Shown here: one piece after another, positions 33,957-36,464 of the stretch
Position numbering within the stretch: position 1 is the first letter of the stretch
Layout of the letters: each line of letters opens with the position of its first letter
Source: Phycisphaerales bacterium
Lineage (GTDB): Bacteria > Planctomycetota > Phycisphaerae > UBA1845
Assembly (NCBI GenBank): GCA_020353195.1
Contig: CP070691.1
Span: 2,280,660 to 2,317,123 of the forward strand
Reading direction: 5' to 3'
Length of the DNA: 36,464 nt
Made by a program: the position numbers and the translations under genes
Notes under the pieces: model-generated
Told to the model about the DNA's origin: nothing
Seen by the model: the letters and a program-made list of their open reading frames with translations, nothing else
The model's database searches: none

Positions 33957-35393
33957 TTGCGCACTGCGGGTGTCCGGTTGATCGACGCCATCAACGATAC
34001 CATCGTAGCGGTTTCCTCGGCTTCCGGTCATGGGATCCGGGGAATCGTCCGCCTCAGCGGCCCGGACGCGATCGCGATCGCCGCCCGGTTGTTCGTGGCC
34101 GACGGCGAGACATGCCTGTCGCGGCAGCCGGGCTTCCGCCGAATCTCCGGGATGGTATGGTTGGATACGACGCGTCGCCTGCCTGCCGAGGTGTACCTGT
34201 TTCGCGCTTCCAGAAGCTATACGCGCCAGGACTGCGCGGAGATTCACACGATTGGCTCACCGGCCGTCCTGGCCATGGTGGTCGACGGGGCCCGGTCCGC
34301 CGGGGCCCGTCTGGCCCAGCCCGGCGAGTTCACCGCTCGGGCGTTTCTGGGCGGCGCTATGGACTTGTTCCAGGCCGAGGCGGTGGCAGCGACCATCGCC
34401 GCCCGCAGCGACCGTCAGCTTCGCGCCGCCCGAAAGCTCCAGGAAGGTGACCTGAGTCGGCGGATCACCGAGTGGCGCGCCCGGCTGATGGAGGTGACGG
34501 CCCTGATCGAAGCTGACATCGATTTCGCCGACGAACCGATCGAGTTCATCACGCCCGGCGCGCTGCGCTCGCAACTGTCGGGCCTGGCGCAGCAGATCGA
34601 GGCCCTGCGCGCCGGTGCGGACGCGGCGGAGCGTTTCGACGTGCTGCCCACCGCCTTGCTCATCGGACGTCCCAACGCGGGCAAGAGCAGCCTGATGAAC
34701 GCGCTGTCCGGGCTGGATCGGGCCATCTGCTCCGCCGTCAGTGGCACCACGCGTGACATCGTGTCGGCACCGATCAAGCTGGGGACCACCGAAGCCATGT
34801 TGCTCGATGCGGCCGGTGTGCACGAGGACGCCGACGCCCTGATGCGCGAAGCCCAGGCCCGTGTCCTGTCAGCGGCCGAACACGTCGACCTGCTGTGCCT
34901 GGTGATCGATGTCGCCGCGCCTCCTGACATGTCGGCGTTCGATTGCCTGCGGTCGACGCCGACCACGCCCTGCGTCCTCGTCGCCAACAAGATTGATCTG
35001 CTCGACGAGGAAACGCGCGATCACCGCCAGACCATTCTGACTCAGGCAGCCCCGGCGAACGTGATGAGCGTGTGTGCCGTCAGCGCTACCGAGGGCACAG
35101 GCCTGGACCACCTTCGTGATGCGCTGGCCGGTCAACTCGGCCACCGGGACGACTTGGCCGAAGAGAAGTCCGTCGTGTTGTCCGCCCGTCAGCGAGGGTG
35201 CCTGGCATCCGCGTCGCAGGCTCTTGACCGCGCCATCGCCGAGGCCGAACAGATCGGCGAGACCGTTGACCGGGCGGAGGTGCTGGCCCTCGAGCTTCGC
35301 GAGGCCCTCGACGCTCTCGGTGAACTGATCGGGGCGGTTACGACCGAGGACCTGCTGAGTACGATCTTCGCGTCGTTCTGCATCGGCAAGTAG
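33957..35393 (+). CDS. mnmE: tRNA modification GTPase MnmE
   Basis: 478 residues. With MnmG it modifies U34 of certain tRNAs (cmnm5U). The N-terminal folate-binding domain shows NDTIVAVSSASG, GIVRLSGPDA and PGEFTARAFL. The GTPase domain has G1 GRPNAGKS (237-244), TTRD (264-267), G3 DAAG (284-287, where DTAG is usual) and NKID (344-347). The C-terminal FCIGK ends the protein as in the whole family, including the functional cysteine. No ATG start is available. TTG 33957 has CAAGGT 5-6 nt upstream; TTG 33978 is the alternative and lies closer to the conserved N-terminus. Confidence 0.95.
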   Translation: MRTAGVRLIDAINDTIVAVSSASGHGIRGIVRLSGPDAIAIAARLFVADGETCLSRQPGFRRISGMVWLDTTRRLPAEVYLFRASRSYTRQDCAEIHTIGSPAVLAMVVDGARSAGARLAQPGEFTARAFLGGAMDLFQAEAVAATIAARSDRQLRAARKLQEGDLSRRITEWRARLMEVTALIEADIDFADEPIEFITPGALRSQLSGLAQQIEALRAGADAAERFDVLPTALLIGRPNAGKSSLMNALSGLDRAICSAVSGTTRDIVSAPIKLGTTEAMLLDAAGVHEDADALMREAQARVLSAAEHVDLLCLVIDVAAPPDMSAFDCLRSTPTTPCVLVANKIDLLDEETRDHRQTILTQAAPANVMSVCAVSATEGTGLDHLRDALAGQLGHRDDLAEEKSVVLSARQRGCLASASQALDRAIAEAEQIGETVDRAEVLALELREALDALGELIGAVTTEDLLSTIFASFCIGK

Positions 35394-35479
35394 GCCTGCC
35401 GCGTTCGAGTTCGGGGCTCTACGCTTCCGGGGGGTGACGCGCCGGCACTTGGTGCGCCTCCGACGGAGGCCGGGACGTA

Positions 35480-35492
35480 CACCCGTCGGGTG
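35480..35492. terminator. Short hairpin between convergent mnmE and pilin-like gene
   Basis: CACCC/GGGTG with a GTC loop lies directly at the 3' end of the pilin-like gene. There is no T tract, so a terminator role is weakly supported. Confidence 0.25.
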
Positions 35493-35494
35493 GG

Positions 35495-36385
35495 CTATTG
35501 GAGATCGAAGTAGCCGTTGTCGTCGGCCTGGCCGAACCAGCCGATGTTCTCCCGATCAGGATCGCCCGCGCATACGGCGCTTCGCCATGTGAACGTTCGT
35601 ATCTCCCGTCCCACATGTCCGTCGCACCAGGCAACGTTGGCCGCTTTGTCGTGGCGAAAGTGAATCGAGGGGTCCGCCCGGGCCTCGAACTGAATCCACT
35701 CCGGATGGAAGCGGGGCTCGGCAAAGCTGTACTCGATCACGCCGGCAGCGGTCCCGGCAAACGCGGCGTCGGTGAACATGACCGTCTGGCCGGGCTGCCG
35801 GATGCGTTCGCTCAAGACGCCGTAGCAGTCTGTGACGACCTCGAAGGAACCGTTGCTGTGCTTCCGGACGATCCGCCCGATGTAGGCCTGGTTGTAGCCA
35901 TACCCGCCGTTGCCCTTTTCGAAGGCGGCGTCGCCATCCCTGACGAAATCGCGAAATGACGGGCACGCGCGAATGCCTTCGCCCGCGCCGAGATACGGCA
36001 CGAGCGGGCCGTGGCGCGGGTCGAACGGCTCATCACGGTCGCTTCGCGTGCCGTGCCAGCGGTGCAGGTTGCCGGTTTTCATCTCGGCGCCGCCCGGGCA
36101 GTAGCGTCCCTTGTGCTCGGATGCGTAGGCGGCATTGGCGACGACCAGTTGCCGAATGTTGGAGGCGCACACGGTCGCGCGGGCCTGCTCGCGCGCTCGA
36201 CGCAGGCTCGGCAGCAGTATCGACACCAGCAGCGCCGTCACGGAAACCACCACGAGCAACTCGATCAGCGAGAACGCCCGGCGACCGCGGGCGACTGGAC
36301 GAGGGGACGAGAACGCGGAGGCCGTCAGCGCAGAGCATGATGGCCGATCGGCAATCAGCGACAACCGTCCCGCGTTCCTCGCCAT
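35495..36385 (-). CDS. Type IV pilin-like protein with H-X9-DG signature
   Basis: 296 residues from ATG 36385, which has a GGGGAA stretch upstream; GTG 36424 and ATG 36412 in frame are alternatives. A long basic leader precedes the prepilin cleavage and methylation motif RRAFSLIELLVVVSVTALLV, with cleavage expected before Phe. The hydrophobic helix continues to LPSLRRAREQA. The C-terminal part has HFRHDKAANVAWCDGHV, the H-X9-DG motif typical of planctomycete pseudopilin-like proteins of the DUF1559 group. These occur in very many paralogues and may build a secretion or surface structure; the role of individual copies is unknown. It converges with mnmE. Confidence 0.87.
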   Translation of the reverse strand: MARNAGRLSLIADRPSCSALTASAFSSPRPVARGRRAFSLIELLVVVSVTALLVSILLPSLRRAREQARATVCASNIRQLVVANAAYASEHKGRYCPGGAEMKTGNLHRWHGTRSDRDEPFDPRHGPLVPYLGAGEGIRACPSFRDFVRDGDAAFEKGNGGYGYNQAYIGRIVRKHSNGSFEVVTDCYGVLSERIRQPGQTVMFTDAAFAGTAAGVIEYSFAEPRFHPEWIQFEARADPSIHFRHDKAANVAWCDGHVGREIRTFTWRSAVCAGDPDRENIGWFGQADDNGYFDLQ

Positions 36386-36464
36386 CCGCAGTTCCCCGTT
36401 CGCTGTCAGCATTTGCGCGGCCACGCTACACGTTTACGGTTCGTTGAAACCGAGCTGAAAGCCC

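Overview
The window comes from a GC-rich bacterium, most likely a member of the Planctomycetota and perhaps Phycisphaerae-like. Supporting traits are a PEP-CTERM-tagged secreted protein, a very large secreted protein with GEVED-type and dockerin-like segments, a type IV pilin-like protein with the H-X9-DG signature, a sigma-70-family factor with a long multi-HTH N-terminus, and many small lipoproteins in loosely packed transcription units. The phylum is inferred from these families, not from a phylogenetic marker.

Layout. 1-1662 is the 3' part of a fused FAD-oxidase/Fe-S/CCG oxidoreductase (cut by the window edge), followed by an anchored coiled-coil protein (1882-3735). 3976-5782 is a sigma-70-family gene with its own promoter and a hairpin-containing leader. 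5888-7144 is a membrane-anchored SGNH/AlgX-like protein, convergent with a minus-strand pair: a lipoprotein (9325-10251) and a large exported DUF3352-like protein (7202-9124). 10382-15512 holds GMP synthesis: guaB and guaA enclose a lipoprotein that overlaps the end of guaB and a zinc-ribbon membrane protein. 15652-21439 is a minus-strand cell-surface block: a DUF4190-like protein, a PEP-CTERM protein and a 1348-aa dockerin-like multidomain protein, separated by intrinsic terminators and related hairpins.

22461-24049 is a compact accessory unit and the most unusual part of the window. A clear sigma-70-type promoter leads into a lipoprotein with two c-type haem motifs. Next comes a small cysteine-rich lipoprotein frame interrupted by one in-frame TGA, then a 27-aa membrane peptide with a strong Shine-Dalgarno sequence, then a strong intrinsic terminator.

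24408-27620 encodes a secreted glycoside-hydrolase-like protein with a LamG-like C-terminus. 28288-29439 is inositol-3-phosphate synthase. On the minus strand, trpD, a small zinc-finger protein and mutS lie in one direction (33739 to 29590). mnmE diverges from trpD over a shared promoter region, and a pilin-like protein closes the window. No tRNA, rRNA, CRISPR array, IS element or prophage was recognised.
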